From the NCBI GenBank assembly GCA_037903475.1, contig JBAJFG010000039.1, positions 62,001-126,000 of the forward strand: DNA of 64,000 nt, written 5' to 3'. Positions 22,143-33,626 of this stretch are shown one piece after another (the first letter of the stretch is position 1; the number at the start of each line of letters is the position of its first letter). Origin of the DNA: Ancylostoma caninum (Eukaryota > Nematoda > Chromadorea > Rhabditida > Ancylostomatidae). Below the pieces are notes generated by a model that ran no database searches, was not told the DNA's origin, and saw only the letters and a program-made list of their open reading frames with translations. The position numbers and the translations under genes were made by a program.

Positions 22143-22606
22143 CATATACAATACTGCTCCTGATCCTTGCAAAAAGGATGCACTAACACGTCGCAAAGCG
22201 TCTCCCCTTTGTAACTTTCTTAGAAATAAGAATGTCCAATTTTTTTTTCTGAATATATGGATTCTCTGTATTACAACGAATCGAATGGTCCATGGTTTTT
22301 TCAATATTGTTCTCTATACCGGTCAAAAACATCACTACAAATTTAAGCAGACTTCCCTGTACCTGACCGTCTTTATGCAGAGTGATCAAAAAACTACATT
22401 AATAATGGTATTTTCTGCGGAGGAAAAAGCACGATGTTGAAAAGTTTATATATCATAACATTCGCCATGAAATGCACAATTTGGCTTCCCAAGAAAAATT
22501 GGAATTGGTTTAATTTTAAGGATGATGTGGAAGAGCGACGCTTTGCGACTGTTTAACGCATCGCGCGAGTCCTTCTTGCAAAGATTAGGAGCAGTATTGT
22601 ATATGT
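22143..22606. repeat. 460-base inverted-repeat element
   Basis: Left arm ATACAATACTGCTCCTGATC then CTTGCAAAAAGGA and GTCGCAAAGCGTC; right arm GACGCTTTGCGAC then TCCTTCTTGCAAAG and GGAGCAGTATTGTAT. The arms are about 65 bases and the loop about 330 bases, without coding capacity. Confidence 0.7.
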
Positions 22607-23578
22607 ATACAGCACGTTATTATAGACTTGGCCTATAGCCGCAACGCTTACCTCTGCTCCACATACTTTTGACAAGTTAATCATTAGTTTCCACACTAGA
22701 GATAGGTAGAAATATAACTGACTGACTTCGATAAGGGTGTGGACGGAGTGTATGCTTTTGGAAATTGGCCAGATTGATCCTAAAGCACAAGATTTGCTTG
22801 GTTACTCTTCAAAACTCGGCAGTACTCGGCAGTACTTACTGATTGCGCGTAAACTAAGTGTCAAATAGAAATCACTACGCCATTAGATTATAGTTCATTG
22901 TTTTGCCTACTAATTTTAAGTATTTATATTTAATATGTGTTTTCTTTCTTCACAGAGTTGAGACTCCCGGATTGTAGCAATTTTTATTCGACTAGCTTTC
23001 GGCGTATCAACGCCTTTTTCAAGCCTACAGCATACAGTACATTGCACAGGAGGACATTTATTTTTTATTCATTTATTTTATTTATATTTATTTACACTTT
23101 ATTTAGTTACTCAGTAATACTGTTAACCTCACTGACAGGTTTTTGCTCGGCTGTTCATGCTGTTTTTAAGACTGGTCATCGAGAAAGATCTCTGGGAGTA
23201 GGACGGCTACATAAACACCTAGTCTTTCTCCGCCTGTGAATTTGATGTTCACTTGTCCTGCTATTCCATTCTCGAGCAAACCTTATGGATTTATAGGCTT
23301 TAAGGAAAGACAGATATTGAAGAACTTTTGTGGAATTTTATTGCACCTCAAGGAACTTCGGGTATCTACATAGCCTCTGATGGCCAAGAAATTCCCTTCT
23401 CGAGAGACTCTCTTGACGGAAAATTTCAGCTAATTCTTTACGATTGAGCAATGATGAAAGAAGACAAGCTATGTAAGTTTTTCAGAAATGCATTGAGTTT
23501 TTGCAGTCATTTTAGTTAGAACTTTCTCTCAACACATAATTTTTGACATTTTAAAAGAGCAAGAAAGCACACATATGT
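22607..23578. other. no gene seen
   Basis: Contains a T/A-rich stretch (23050-23110) and a plus 100-codon chance frame with no supporting features. Confidence 0.35.
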
Positions 23579-24122
23579 ATACTTGGGACCGAATAAAAGC
23601 AGAATAATTTTGTTACTTTAATTGACGATGGGATCGAGAATTTCAGGTATGGTAGCAATAGTTGGTGGTATAAACTTTTATGGTAGAAATCAATGTATTC
23701 TTTAGTTTATTATTTGAAATAGATTTAAGTTAGGTTTAAACTATTAATTTTCAAAATTAAAAATTTTAATCTATAGAGACTTTAGTATAGTTTAGTATGA
23801 TTTATTTTCAATGAATAGGTAAATAAGTCAGGAAACAGTTCTAACATCCAGACATTGAGAATATGAAAGTCCTAAAGCTCTTCTTCTCTTTCATACAGCA
23901 CTTCATTGGTCTTTGAAAACATTGGAAATTTCCATTTATTCGAAATATTCGATATTCGTTAGCAAAAATATTCGATTTCGAATAAATGGAAATTTTGAAT
24001 GTTCCAGCAGCGGAGTCGAATACAGTGCTTTCTCATCCTCGAATATCTAGACCAGCAAATTGTTTTCTAAACTGTAGATTGAAGTAACAAAATTATTCGG
24101 TTTTTATTCCGTCCCAAGTATA
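23579..24122. mobile_element. mariner-like MITE, copy 2, TA-flanked
   Basis: Termini read ATACTTGGGACCGAATAAAA on the left and, on the complement, ATACTTGGGACGGAATAAAA on the right, followed on both sides by AATAATTTTGTTACTT. Flanks are consistent with TA target duplication. The interior has no coding capacity; a TTCGAAT-rich segment resembles copy 1. Confidence 0.75.
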
Positions 24123-25747
24123 ATACGTATGCATGTCATCACCATCTTTTGCGGAATTCTTTATAACCTGTCTATCCATTTATCCATCCACTATACCCAA
24201 AAAGAAGAATTCTATTCAACCACTACGAATCTCAGAGTATGCTGAAATCGCCAAGTTGCCATTGGTCTCGTCCTTGAGCAGGGAATCAAACTATGCATGA
24301 AATTTCCTCGACAAGGTGGGAAGGTAAGGTTATGTAAACCTGTGCTTAGCATCAAGAAGTCACCTTAATTTTTCTCCTCACTCAGGAGGTTACCTTTTAT
24401 CCTTGGAATTTTCCTGGTTGCGAGTACAACGTATGTGCTTCGTCTTGACCATGGTGTCGTTGATGGATTTAGTTTATTACATAGTTTCAAGGAATAATTC
24501 TAATGAATGCCTTAGGCATTTAAGGAAAATGCAATGATAGCCAGTACTGAATTTTTTTAGTGATATGTATGTATCAATGTTCAATTTATGCTTAATTCTC
24601 TCTGCTTTTTTTTAAAGAAAAGCACATAGTACCGAAATATAAGAAGTGCTTGAAATGTTCAACAGTTGTTCGCTATTGATTTTTTGGATTGGCGAATAGC
24701 CAACGCAGCTATATCGCAGGCGCATCACCCGAATTGAGCCTTTTGAAGAGACTAGAAATAAATGAAATCTTCTGTTCACTGTCCTTCCACCGAAATTGGC
24801 GGGAGCAGATCCAAGAATAATAATTGATAGAAAAATTGGAGAAATAAAAAATCCAGGAAGGTAAATCCGAGAAACAGTATCTCGCATTCAAACTACAATC
24901 AAAGCATCTATCATAACCTTTCTTAATGTTCTACTCTGGTAAAAAGAATTCCTTCCTTTGTACCCCCTCCCTACTTCGCCTCCGCTTCCCTCTGCCCCTG
25001 ATCGTCGTTAAATTTCATCCGGACTCCGGTCATTATAATAAGGGCAGAAATTCTTCGCGGCATCGCTTTGATGTTCGCGTTTTTACTGCTCGGCTCTGGT
25101 GAAATCGGTCGTTATCGGTCCATTTGAGAATTCTGCACGTGAAGTTGCGAAACGACCCATTTTCAAGGCATCTCCAGAGAGACACGCACAGAGCACGGTC
25201 AGCGGAATGAGTGGCGCCACTGTTGCTCACCAGTGATCATGGACGTTTTATAGCCATTTTGAGGCCGTCATTATTCTGCGTAGTTCTTGGGCTCTCCGCA
25301 GTTTGAACTTTATGTCTTTGGAGGATTTAATGGATTTGTACATAAGATAGTGGTAACGTAGTAGACGTTTATCGAAAAATAGTGACGTAGAAGTAATGTA
25401 GTAACGGTAACTAGTAACGAAATAAGTGATTGTGGAAAAGTAAACGTACATAGTAAGTTACCACAATTCTGCTAGTGCTACATGATTCGCCAAAGCTCCT
25501 AACCCATCTATGTACTAATTTTTCTATCTGATCTGATTTATTATGATCTCCCAGAGATGAATAGTTCAGAAAGAGCCCAGAAATGATCAAATATCAAAAA
25601 GTAAAGTTTTTAAATGTACATAGAATGATGTCTAGGAATAAATCAGAACTTTCTAAGCAATAACCTGGGATACATAGAGTGATTGGCCACGTAGATTCTT
25701 CCAGAAATCAGCTACATATGACGGAGTTCGCATGTTGTTTTGGTGTG
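24123..25747. other. no gene seen
   Basis: Short overlapping frames only; TAGTAACG-type short repetition around 25360-25450. Confidence 0.35.
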
Positions 25748-25861
25748 GCATGCACTATCGAGATTACCCAGGGTAAACATATCATCATCTTACGATTTTA
25801 CCCATAGCTAACACCCAGACTTCAACACGCTTCTCGTGGGTAAACTCATTGATGCACCCCT
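25748..25861. repeat. GAGATTACCC-family MITE
   Basis: Left GCACTATCGAGATTACCCAG then GGTAAAC; right TGGGTAAACTCATTGATGCA. The middle contains GCTAACACCC. It is one of two copies 50 bases apart. Confidence 0.65.
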
Positions 25862-25911
25862 GTCATGGTATCATTCTCATAGTGCTCAGAGGTGTCTTTA
25901 CGTCTTCAGAG

Positions 25912-26029
25912 GCTGCATGCATTATTGAGATTACCCAGGGTAAACGTGTTAGCACCCTTCAGGTTCACACATCTTTGACACTGGTGCTGATAGTTTACCT
26001 CGGGTATTCCAATGATGCATCCAGGCCCA
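25912..26029. repeat. GAGATTACCC-family MITE
   Basis: Left TGCATGCATTATTGAGATTA then CCCAGGGTAAACGTG; right GTTTACCTCGGGTATTCC then AATGATGCATCCAGG. Close relative of the neighbour at 25748-25861. Confidence 0.7.
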
Positions 26030-26865
26030 GATCCATCAAAATCCGCTCACTCCATCGTCTTATGCTTTCAGGTTCAAAGATGTACGGTTATTTCCTCTTT
26101 TCCCTGATCGCAGATAGTCTGTGCGACTAAAAAAATCCATGAAGAGCTCTGTTTGTTCAGAGGGTCGTGCCTCCGGAACGCGTGAAAAAGTACCAGTGCT
26201 GTGCCTATTTTTGAGAAAGAAAAAGTTCATCGGAATGAATGTGTTCAAACTTATCCGGCTGTGCCTTTTCATTTGAAACTTTGTGTGGATTCACATGCCC
26301 AAATTACTGGGAATTCTACTTACCACGGCTTAACATCATTGAATGAGGTACGTATGTCCTCCGCAAGAAATACATCTGATTTTGCCCGGAAAACTCGTCC
26401 ACCTTAAGACGATGGGTGAGTGACAACCTCTCTGGGAGGGTTCATGAATCCCAATCTCTTGGCGATTACAACATTACTTCCTTTTATATCTATTAGTAGC
26501 TGAACGTGAACACTGGTATATCAAAGCCGTCCAAATGCAGGCTTGGGGTGCGTATGTGGAAAACAGGGCGTGGTAAAGTTGTGCGATTGGTCCATTCAAA
26601 TTCTCCTCCCGCCCCAAACGGCTGACTCGTTCCCTTTGCGCGTGATTCCACTATACATGACCATGCAAAATTTAAATGTTATAGAGGACGAGTTGATCGT
26701 GGAGAGTGGGAAGGCTCCGCCTCGTTTTCCTTCACGATGATACGCACCCCAAGCTTGAAACTCAAAATTTTGGGCATGGCAATCAATATATCGATATCCG
26801 AATCGATAAAATCTGGCTAGAAATATCCTAGACGTACCGCTGCGTTTGGATGGTGTCAAATGTTC
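26030..26865. other. no gene; CCAAT-family fragment at about 26565-26630
   Basis: GGGCGTGGTAAAGTTG then TGCGATTGGTCCATTC resembles one arm of the CCAAT-bearing MITE family. No coding structure seen. Confidence 0.35.
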
Positions 26866-27450
26866 TCATGTTCTCGAGCTCCCTCCTTCACCACCTTCCT
26901 TACAGATGCATAGCGTTTGTATTTGGCGCCCATGCACGCCGTCCAGATTTTTGAAGAAAGTGTCGTAAGCGTTTCTATGTTTTATATGTAGATTTCTTAA
27001 ACTGATAATGAAAACCATAACCATTAACCTTTTCGAGAATTTCGAATGTATAAAGGCCCTTTTCAAAATCACCCTGAGCACACGTAGGTACCTCGAAGCT
27101 AGCTGGTCAGCCTTTCTTTTCAATCCATCCCAACACATTCCGTTCGACAAACGCTTTGTCATACAGGCAGGCAGGCAGGCGGAGACAAATCCATTTGTAG
27201 AATCGACTGATTCACCGACGTATGCAAATGTACACCGATGACTAAGGCACGGGAAAATAATGCGCTCATTTGTGTGTTGAGAAACATTGTCGTTACGCAC
27301 ACTCGTACAGCTTGGATGAAACACCTGGTCGGATCCACGCGTTCTCTCTTCGGAAATATATTTTCTTTGTTTCTGGATAGCAAACCACTCGGAGGAAGCA
27401 TTTCCTTTTCCTAGTGGAAGTCTTTCGTTTTTTTTATTCATTATTACCAA
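26866..27450 (-). CDS. 194-codon open reading frame, unknown
   Basis: The longest single open frame in the window, ATG to TGA on the minus strand. The product is basic, with several cysteines and mixed composition (FPCLSHRCTFAYVGES, MCWDGLKRKADQLASRYLRV). No signal peptide, membrane segment or known motif is recognised, and I see no splice partners. A frame this long is uncommon by chance in this base composition but not extraordinary in 64 kb. It could be an exon, a captured fragment, or noise. Confidence 0.3.
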   Translation of the reverse strand: MVIMNKKNERLPLGKGNASSEWFAIQKQRKYISEERTRGSDQVFHPSCTSVRNDNVSQHTNERIIFPCLSHRCTFAYVGESVDSTNGFVSACLPACMTKRLSNGMCWDGLKRKADQLASRYLRVLRVILKRAFIHSKFSKRLMVMVFIISLRNLHIKHRNAYDTFFKNLDGVHGRQIQTLCICKEGGEGGSSRT

Positions 27451-27744
27451 TTAAACATTGAAACCTAATGGGCGGTCCCTATGTTGTCCAGCCAAATGCG
27501 ATACATATTGAGTGCTATGGGCTAGGATTCATGCCCGAGAGAGACCAACAAGCGTCTCCTAACACCACGTAGTCTACAGGATAAGCAATCAGCTAGGAGT
27601 TGGTGCCTAAGAGTTACTGCGGTGTTCCCACTTCAAGCGAAGAAATCAACGTTTGAATCGGCGCCCAAGCGGGAAGAAAATTCGTATAGCAGACTATTTA
27701 AAAGGCGCGAAAAAGGTTGATAAGGTATCATTATTTACGCTGAG
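27451..27744. other. no feature seen
   Basis: Spacer between the 194-codon frame and a repeat pair; nothing recognised. Confidence 0.35.
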
Positions 27745-28090
27745 AAATACTCCAAGAGGAGTTAATCGCTTTGCGTACCCTCGCTTCGCCGGCGTTTCGA
27801 TAGGTATCGATTATCGATTGGCCGTGCCGCAGCAACGACGACGACGCTCTGCCTAAAATCGATAAGTATAAAGATCGATATCGCCTGTCGACTACACCTT
27901 AAGTGGAGTATAGCAACACCCCTAGGCTGCCGGTAAATAGTAACGTACCACAGTGCCACCGTCACCCCTGCGACTTCACTTTCGATACGTATTGATTATT
28001 GGCGAACAGGCGGCCTTCAATCGATACGTATCGAAGGTGAAGCCGCCGAGTGGACTGGGATGGTAAGTGCTATATCTGCGGGAAGTATAC
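27745..28090. repeat. two adjacent ATCGATACGTATC-family elements
   Basis: First unit: GATAGGTATCGATTATCG and AAAATCGATAAGTAT, with GGAGTATAGCAAC at its right end. Second unit: CACTTTCGATACGTATTGAT and TCAATCGATACGTATCGAAG, whose arms pair strongly. The family also occurs at 70-1310, 12600 and 19990. Confidence 0.6.
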
Positions 28091-28220
28091 TGGAAGCCTT
28101 AGATAGCTTTGGAGTGCTCTATAAATTTGGCAAAATTTCCAGTGCAGCTCATGGTTTATTTACATACTTTTTGCTATTTGTTTTTCGATGTTTATCGTAA
28201 CTGCTTAATTTTGTAAGAAA

Positions 28221-28249
28221 TTTATTTATTTATTTATTTATTTATTTAT
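28221..28249. repeat. (TTTA)n microsatellite
   Basis: About seven tandem TTTA units followed by TGCACTAAAAGTGTGCC. Confidence 0.9.
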
Positions 28250-30770
28250 GCACTAAAAGTGTGCCATAACCAGAATTTTGAAGAAAAATTGAACAGAACG
28301 AACTCAAAACTTGTTAAACAACGAAATAAATGAGACTCTCCTTCCATCATGAACTTCAAGGTAGATGTGCAAACTGCTTTTTAAAAAGTGTCCTAAAAAT
28401 TGGACAGTTAGAGAAAAAATTGCCGGAAAACATGTTTTATTTATTTCTGTATCCTCTAATTCGCAGAGCAACAGCTCTACATGTCAAGTCAAATCTTGCT
28501 AAGTTTTCTAGAAACTACGACGGGGTAAGTGAATCCAAGAAATGCGGGATATATTTGGTTTAATTGCCGTGTTTACGTGTTCTTCGTTGTACGATAATTC
28601 ATGCGAACGCTAAACGACGTGCTTAACTATAGCAACACGATGAGAATCGCATTCATTTAGCAGCATAGGCGCTTTTAAGTGCTGGATATAAAGCCTGAAT
28701 GAGTGTCGTTAGTATTCCTCTACTTGTCACACTATTCTCACCTCATCTGAGCATCATATTCTCTGGGCTATCACCTGGGTTTGGCTATCATCTTGGATTC
28801 TTTAGGGCCCAGAATGGATCCACGTCCGTGGAAAACGTCCACAGATGAGCGACGTCGTCCCAGATTTTTCTCCCTATTTAATAACAGTGACGTCATTAGC
28901 AATCAGCTGTTTCACCAGCAAAATACAAAGCATTACAGCTAGCCGGCTCACTTTTTTAAGCTTGCTGTGGAAACATCTGGCAATGATGATGGATAAATAT
29001 CGTGGGGAATACTGAAGTATATATCGATCTGTACAGAGTTAACCGGCGTGGCTTCAATCACTTTTTAGGGTGATAGAGAGCTTTTTTTCTGGATATCGAA
29101 TTTTTCCAGCCCGCCTTTCCCCGCCCAACTACCGCGGTTAAGCTTAAATGGTTTAATAGGCTCGGTAGAATGGTAATTTGTGCTTTTTTTGTACTTTTTT
29201 TGTACTCCTTAGCTTTTTTTCCAAACAGTAACGTGCCAATGAAGAAAAAGGTCAGAGATTCTCAGAATTTTCAATACGACATTTGTTTCCTCCTTCATTT
29301 TTCCTTTGGGGATTTCCAGGAAAATTTGCTGGCAATGTGTAAGAGCACGGTATGATTGGATTAACTCATTAAATGTTAACGACTTCGGGCGAGCCTTTTA
29401 ATAGGAAATTCATTGACCAAAGAAAACATGTTATATTAATATGTTAAATTAAATGGTAACATTAATAAATTACAACAAATTTTGAATTATATAAATCAAT
29501 TAACGAACCCAAATATTTTTCACCCAAACTTTAAAGTTTCTCTGTAATACTTTTTTTTCTAATGGGAAGATTACACAAATCGAATCCGATAGCACCTCTA
29601 ACTGAATTTTATACTACCTCATGGCAAATCTTATCCTATTTCATTCTAATTGGATAATTTTAGCTGGATATTTTACCAACAAATCTAATTAAACTCCCTT
29701 TTCATTGCGAACACGGGAGTTACCTACGTACTAGATAAAATGCCGAAAATCTTGCATAAAAGCTCATACTTCTGTTTGGTGTTCGGTCAAATTCTTCAGA
29801 AATATCTCAAGAGTGGACAACTGCCACAAAACTTTCAAATCCTGTAGATCCTTGCTGAACTGTTGCGATTTCTGTGTGCATCCAAAAGTGACGTGACAGA
29901 ATTTATCGATAGAAGACACATGAATACACATATGTATGTACAAGCATAAAGAGTGACTGTTTGCCGTAACGCCCTCCAGAATGATAGTTTTCCATTCTCA
30001 CCCGTTGTAGCTGCACATTCTCTCCTGCCATATGGGCTTGTTATCCAGAAGCTTCCCATGAAAATCCAACGTATGACGGAGAGGGCCTTTCAACAGCCAG
30101 CAAACACCGTCAAGGAGCATCCATAATGTCTGGCATATTGTTGAGTTCCTTGTCCCTTGGGGAGCACTCGTCGACGGAGCTGCGGGGCCCTTCGTACGAG
30201 TTTCATCAGCGCTCATTCATCAGACGGTAGACGGTGCCACCTTATCAGCACCCGGCAATATCCGGGTGTTTTATTTACGTGTCATAATGTGCCGCCTGGT
30301 TTTGTTTACGACTTCTATCAGAAGGAATGCTCATAGCTGAAAGGTTGTCATTGGGAAGCTCGTAAAATAATTTTTCTTCGTGTATTTACGAGGTGGAGGA
30401 GGGGGGGGGGGTTATTCCAGAGAAAGCGGGGCTTCATTTTCGAATGTTTGAAATTTCCTGGATAACCCCAACGGAACTTTCTGCTCTGGAAATTTCTTCT
30501 AATTCACGAGTTCTATTATTCCCTTGTCTTCAACGATTGTGGATATCTCTCCCTCTCCTTTTTTTTCCTCGATTTTCCATATTTCCAAAGGCAGCGCTAT
30601 TGGATCCGAAACAACTATGTCCACTGGAACATTCCTTTCTTATCCTGGAGGATTGCTCTTCTTTTCCTTCCCTAAGACCATATTTCTGCTTATCTCCGTT
30701 GCTTAAGCTTAAGTAACGGTCTATTTTCAGATCAGTAGGTGTTGACTAATATCTCCTCTCTATGTACCTA
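28250..30770. other. no supported gene; 11-base G run at 30401-30411
   Basis: A plus frame at 28330-28563 ends at a consensus-like donor (GACGGG then gtaagt) and could be a lone exon, but no partner was found. From 29380 to 29720 the DNA is AT-rich. The G run begins in GGTGGAGGAGGG. Confidence 0.3.
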
Positions 30771-31476
30771 CAGTCGGGTCCGGCAGCCACTGCAAATGGG
30801 CGCCGGCGGGCGGCGGCGGGCGCCGGCCGCCGCCACCCTCCGGCGCCCAGGTATTAATGAGCTATAAATCACTCGAGCTTGGGAGAAAGCGAAGAAAAAT
30901 ACAATTTTAGTCCATAGTACATAGACAGAGTGCAGTGGATATGTTAGGGCTATAAAGCAGGGAACCATTTTCGCAACTTTCACGTTTTTCATTTTTGTGA
31001 TTTTCATGGGGAAAGATTTCTGAATACACAATAAGCGAAGCCAACTCTCCCATTTTCTGCTATAGTACACTTCTTCGCGAATACAAAAATGGCCGTTATT
31101 CTTCTATAGATGGACACAGTACTTCAGTTATCCCATCTGAATAATAAAGCTCTTCCAATTCGGGATCCTCAGAAATAATTGAAATCCGTATAAATTGTTC
31201 CATATCCATTGCGAAGTAGTTCTACCGCTGTCATTTATCTTTCGTGGAGCAGTTCTTTACGGCGGAGTCACTCTCTCCCGGTTTCCCTCAACTTTGAAAA
31301 AGTGGTTTTTCACTATTACTTACACTATTACTTTTACTTACACTTACACTTATCGTAGTTTATCTTCGAAATTTATGCAAAACGTTGCCGGATGCCTTCC
31401 TGGACTACCCGAAGGAGATCACGGGGGACGTTCCAAGCAGTGAACCCCAAACACTGCGATACTTAACTCTGGATCT

Positions 31477-31546
31477 CCAACGAAGTGGAACCAGCGATAG
31501 GGACAGATTGCAATCTGCCACTCAAACCACTGAGCCATCCGGGCTA
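31477..31546 (-). ncRNA. tRNA-like Pol III unit (second), copy 1
   Basis: Read on the minus strand: A-box TGGCTCAGTGGT, then a CAGATTGCAATCTG hairpin in the anticodon position, then B-box GGTTCCACTTC. A TTTT stop lies downstream (31379-31382). Acceptor pairing is poor, so it is a tRNA-derived promoter unit rather than a functional tRNA. Confidence 0.6.
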
Positions 31547-31615
31547 CTTTTTATGTTGGAGTTTGTTAGATAACTGCAGTAGCCGTAGGCAGCATACTAT
31601 ATGTATTTGCAAAAC

Positions 31616-31693
31616 GGGGGCACAGGGCAGGATTCGATCCCCTGAGCACCACAACGTCGATCATTTGCTCAACCCACTGAGCTATGCGCGCAC
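31616..31693 (-). ncRNA. tRNA-like Pol III unit (first), copy 1
   Basis: Read on the minus strand: GCGCGCATAGCTCAGTGGG (A-box) and GGGGATCGAATCCTGCCC (B-box), with TTTT directly after (31611-31614). The anticodon arm is not foldable. Confidence 0.6.
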
Positions 31694-31800
31694 GCGATGC
31701 AACGTGCAAATGGTGTCCACTATAATTTACACTTACACTTATCGTAGTTTATCTTAGAAATTTAGGTGAAAAGGGAGTTGAGTGGGGCCACTCCTGTGAA

Positions 31801-31819
31801 GCCTAAGCCTAAGCCTTAA
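31801..31819 (+). repeat. degenerate nematode telomere-like hexamers
   Basis: GCCTAAGCCTAAGCCTTAA, i.e. TTAGGC repeats in reverse. It lies inside the TIR element copy. The matching place in copy 2 is at 52051-52072. Confidence 0.6.
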
Positions 31820-31889
31820 ACCCATTCTTAAGCATCGGGCTAGGCTTATATACCCTGTCTACTATGGACTAAAATTGTAAAACTTCGCT

Positions 31890-33401
31890 GAAGAAAATTA
31901 AATTCATGTCCATTTTCAGTACCTTCGCATATATTCTTTCAACGTCCCGACTCGCACATAATTTCCTTGATTTCGAGAAATTTCCAGCATTTAGGAGGGA
32001 CCCGGTATCGTTCAACTTCACTTCACCATCTTCGCAATCTTTTCTGGCAGTGTAAGTCTTCTTCTGACAACTTTTTGAAGGTCTACTATGTTTTTATATA
32101 GTTTGCCTACTATGTTTGTAAGAACTGTACCTGTTAACTACTTATAAGACGAAATTTCATAACTTTTTTTTTCACAATGACATTGAGCAGAAGAAAAAGA
32201 AGAACGGGCTCAAAATCAACATTGTTGACTTCAGAACCTCTCCTTGTCAGAAATGTTCTAGTTTTCTATCTGGTACGGTGCAGTACTGTACAAAAGCGTA
32301 TGTCTGTTGCAAAGAAAATGAAAAAAAGAAAAAAATTAGAAAAAGCCTCTTTGGGCCCTCACAGATACTTCGAACTCCCTTGGGCTTCTGAACAGTTTCC
32401 TTGCTCTAGTTTTTCAAAACTGTGGAGTCGTTATCTGAAGTGAATCTCGCTTTTTTTCTGTATCGGAAAAAAAATTTGTATTCCCAGCCATTTTGAAGTT
32501 CTTTTTTGGAAATTAGGATTAATCCCATAGCTCAAGTGTTGATTTGGTTAGCATTCACTGTATTTTTTAATTCTACTTCTTAATAGTCAATTGATCACAT
32601 TACTCGCTTGCATTGCCTTGAAATGTTGCATTTTCTAATGACTTCTTCGATAGCTGCAATGAAAAAAAATGCAAAAAAAAATAAACGGATCGCAGCCCAC
32701 AACGCCATCCATTACCTTACATAAAAGTACATTTCACTTTTTTCTTCGCTTTTCCTTTATTAGCTGCCGAAAACAATGCTCGAGAACAAGTCATTCAGAT
32801 TTTCAGAGAACTGTTCACAATTTGATTTCCGCTTCTTTTTTCCCCAAACTTTTTTTTCGTCTTCTGCCTTCATTTATCTCTTTTTTTCTCCCCTACTCGG
32901 CTCTCCATCTCCCCTGGCTATGCTGATTGGAAGACAGCTATTTCCTATCATATCTTCATCACTCCCCAACCTAATACAGTTGAAAGAGCCAGTTTATACT
33001 CATCGCTAGCGTGCGTGCGTTTTGTGACCGCGAGATGAACCACCTTGGACGAGTTTTCACGGAAAGCGGTGATGCGACGTCATGCATGAAAAGTTCCTGC
33101 GTTACGCTGTGCCACAGACGCATCCGACATGCGTGCGTTTATCCGTGGAAGATTGTATTGGTCTGGGGATGAAAAAAAATGAATGGCGAGAGAATAGAGC
33201 ATTTAGTACACAATGTAAGCTGCAGGTAAAGAAACAAATTTACCAGTGAGTTAATAATAAAACGAGAAAGACGAAGTAAAATGTATAAAGAAACAAGATA
33301 TGGAGTATAAAATGGCACATAGCCAAGGACAAAAATTGCCTTTCAATCGCAGAAATGCAGTTGGGTAGGCTCACAGAGCGCGTCTGCGACTTCTTCCGCA
33401 A
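31890..33401. other. no gene seen
   Basis: Long T-rich and A-rich tracts (32640-32700, 32840-32890). Near 33105 there is CAGACGCATCCGACATGCG, related to the TGCGTC palindromes elsewhere. No supported coding structure. Confidence 0.35.
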
Positions 33402-33626
33402 TTGCGGCTGCGGTGCGGCACCGGCGAGATGATCAGCTGATTCGATCGATGAGGGAGCGCCTAGTAAGTGATTTTCTTCCAACGTCTGCAGTTTCCTTTG
33501 TAATTTCAAATATGTATACGTTATGGTGTAAAAGTGAAGGAGAATCGCTAACCTGGCGCACACCGGGACGTCCTCCCATCGGTCGAATCAGCTGATCAGG
33601 CGGCTGACACAGCGCAGCGGCCGTAA
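33402..33626. repeat. inverted-repeat element, GATCAGCTGATTCG arms
   Basis: Left arm GCGGCTGCGGTGC then GATGATCAGCTGATTCGATC; right arm CGGTCGAATCAGCTGATC then CAGCGCAGCGGCCG. The arms of about 58 bases pair with a few mismatches; the loop is about 110 bases. Confidence 0.7.

Larger units (their letters stand above)
30771..31889 (-). mobile_element. TIR element with two tRNA-like units, copy 1 (truncated)
   Basis: Inverted copy of the element at 51873-53086, similar along its whole length. It begins CAGTCGGGTCCGG after TA, carries the two tRNA-like units and the TAAGTGTAAG-type tails, then loses homology at about 31889. It therefore lacks the outer roughly 100 bases of the second terminal repeat. 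Frames inside it (for example 31485-31757) are conserved only because the DNA is; the longest one shifts frame between copies. Confidence 0.85.

Noticed and set aside
31485..31757. Conserved frame (also 52114-52386 on the other strand)
   Set aside because: It is antisense to the two tRNA-like units and conserved only because the element is; it has no start context or protein features.
30771..31889. Element considered as an LTR or LINE fragment
   Set aside because: No reverse transcriptase, polyproline or LTR features; the ends are inverted, not direct, repeats.
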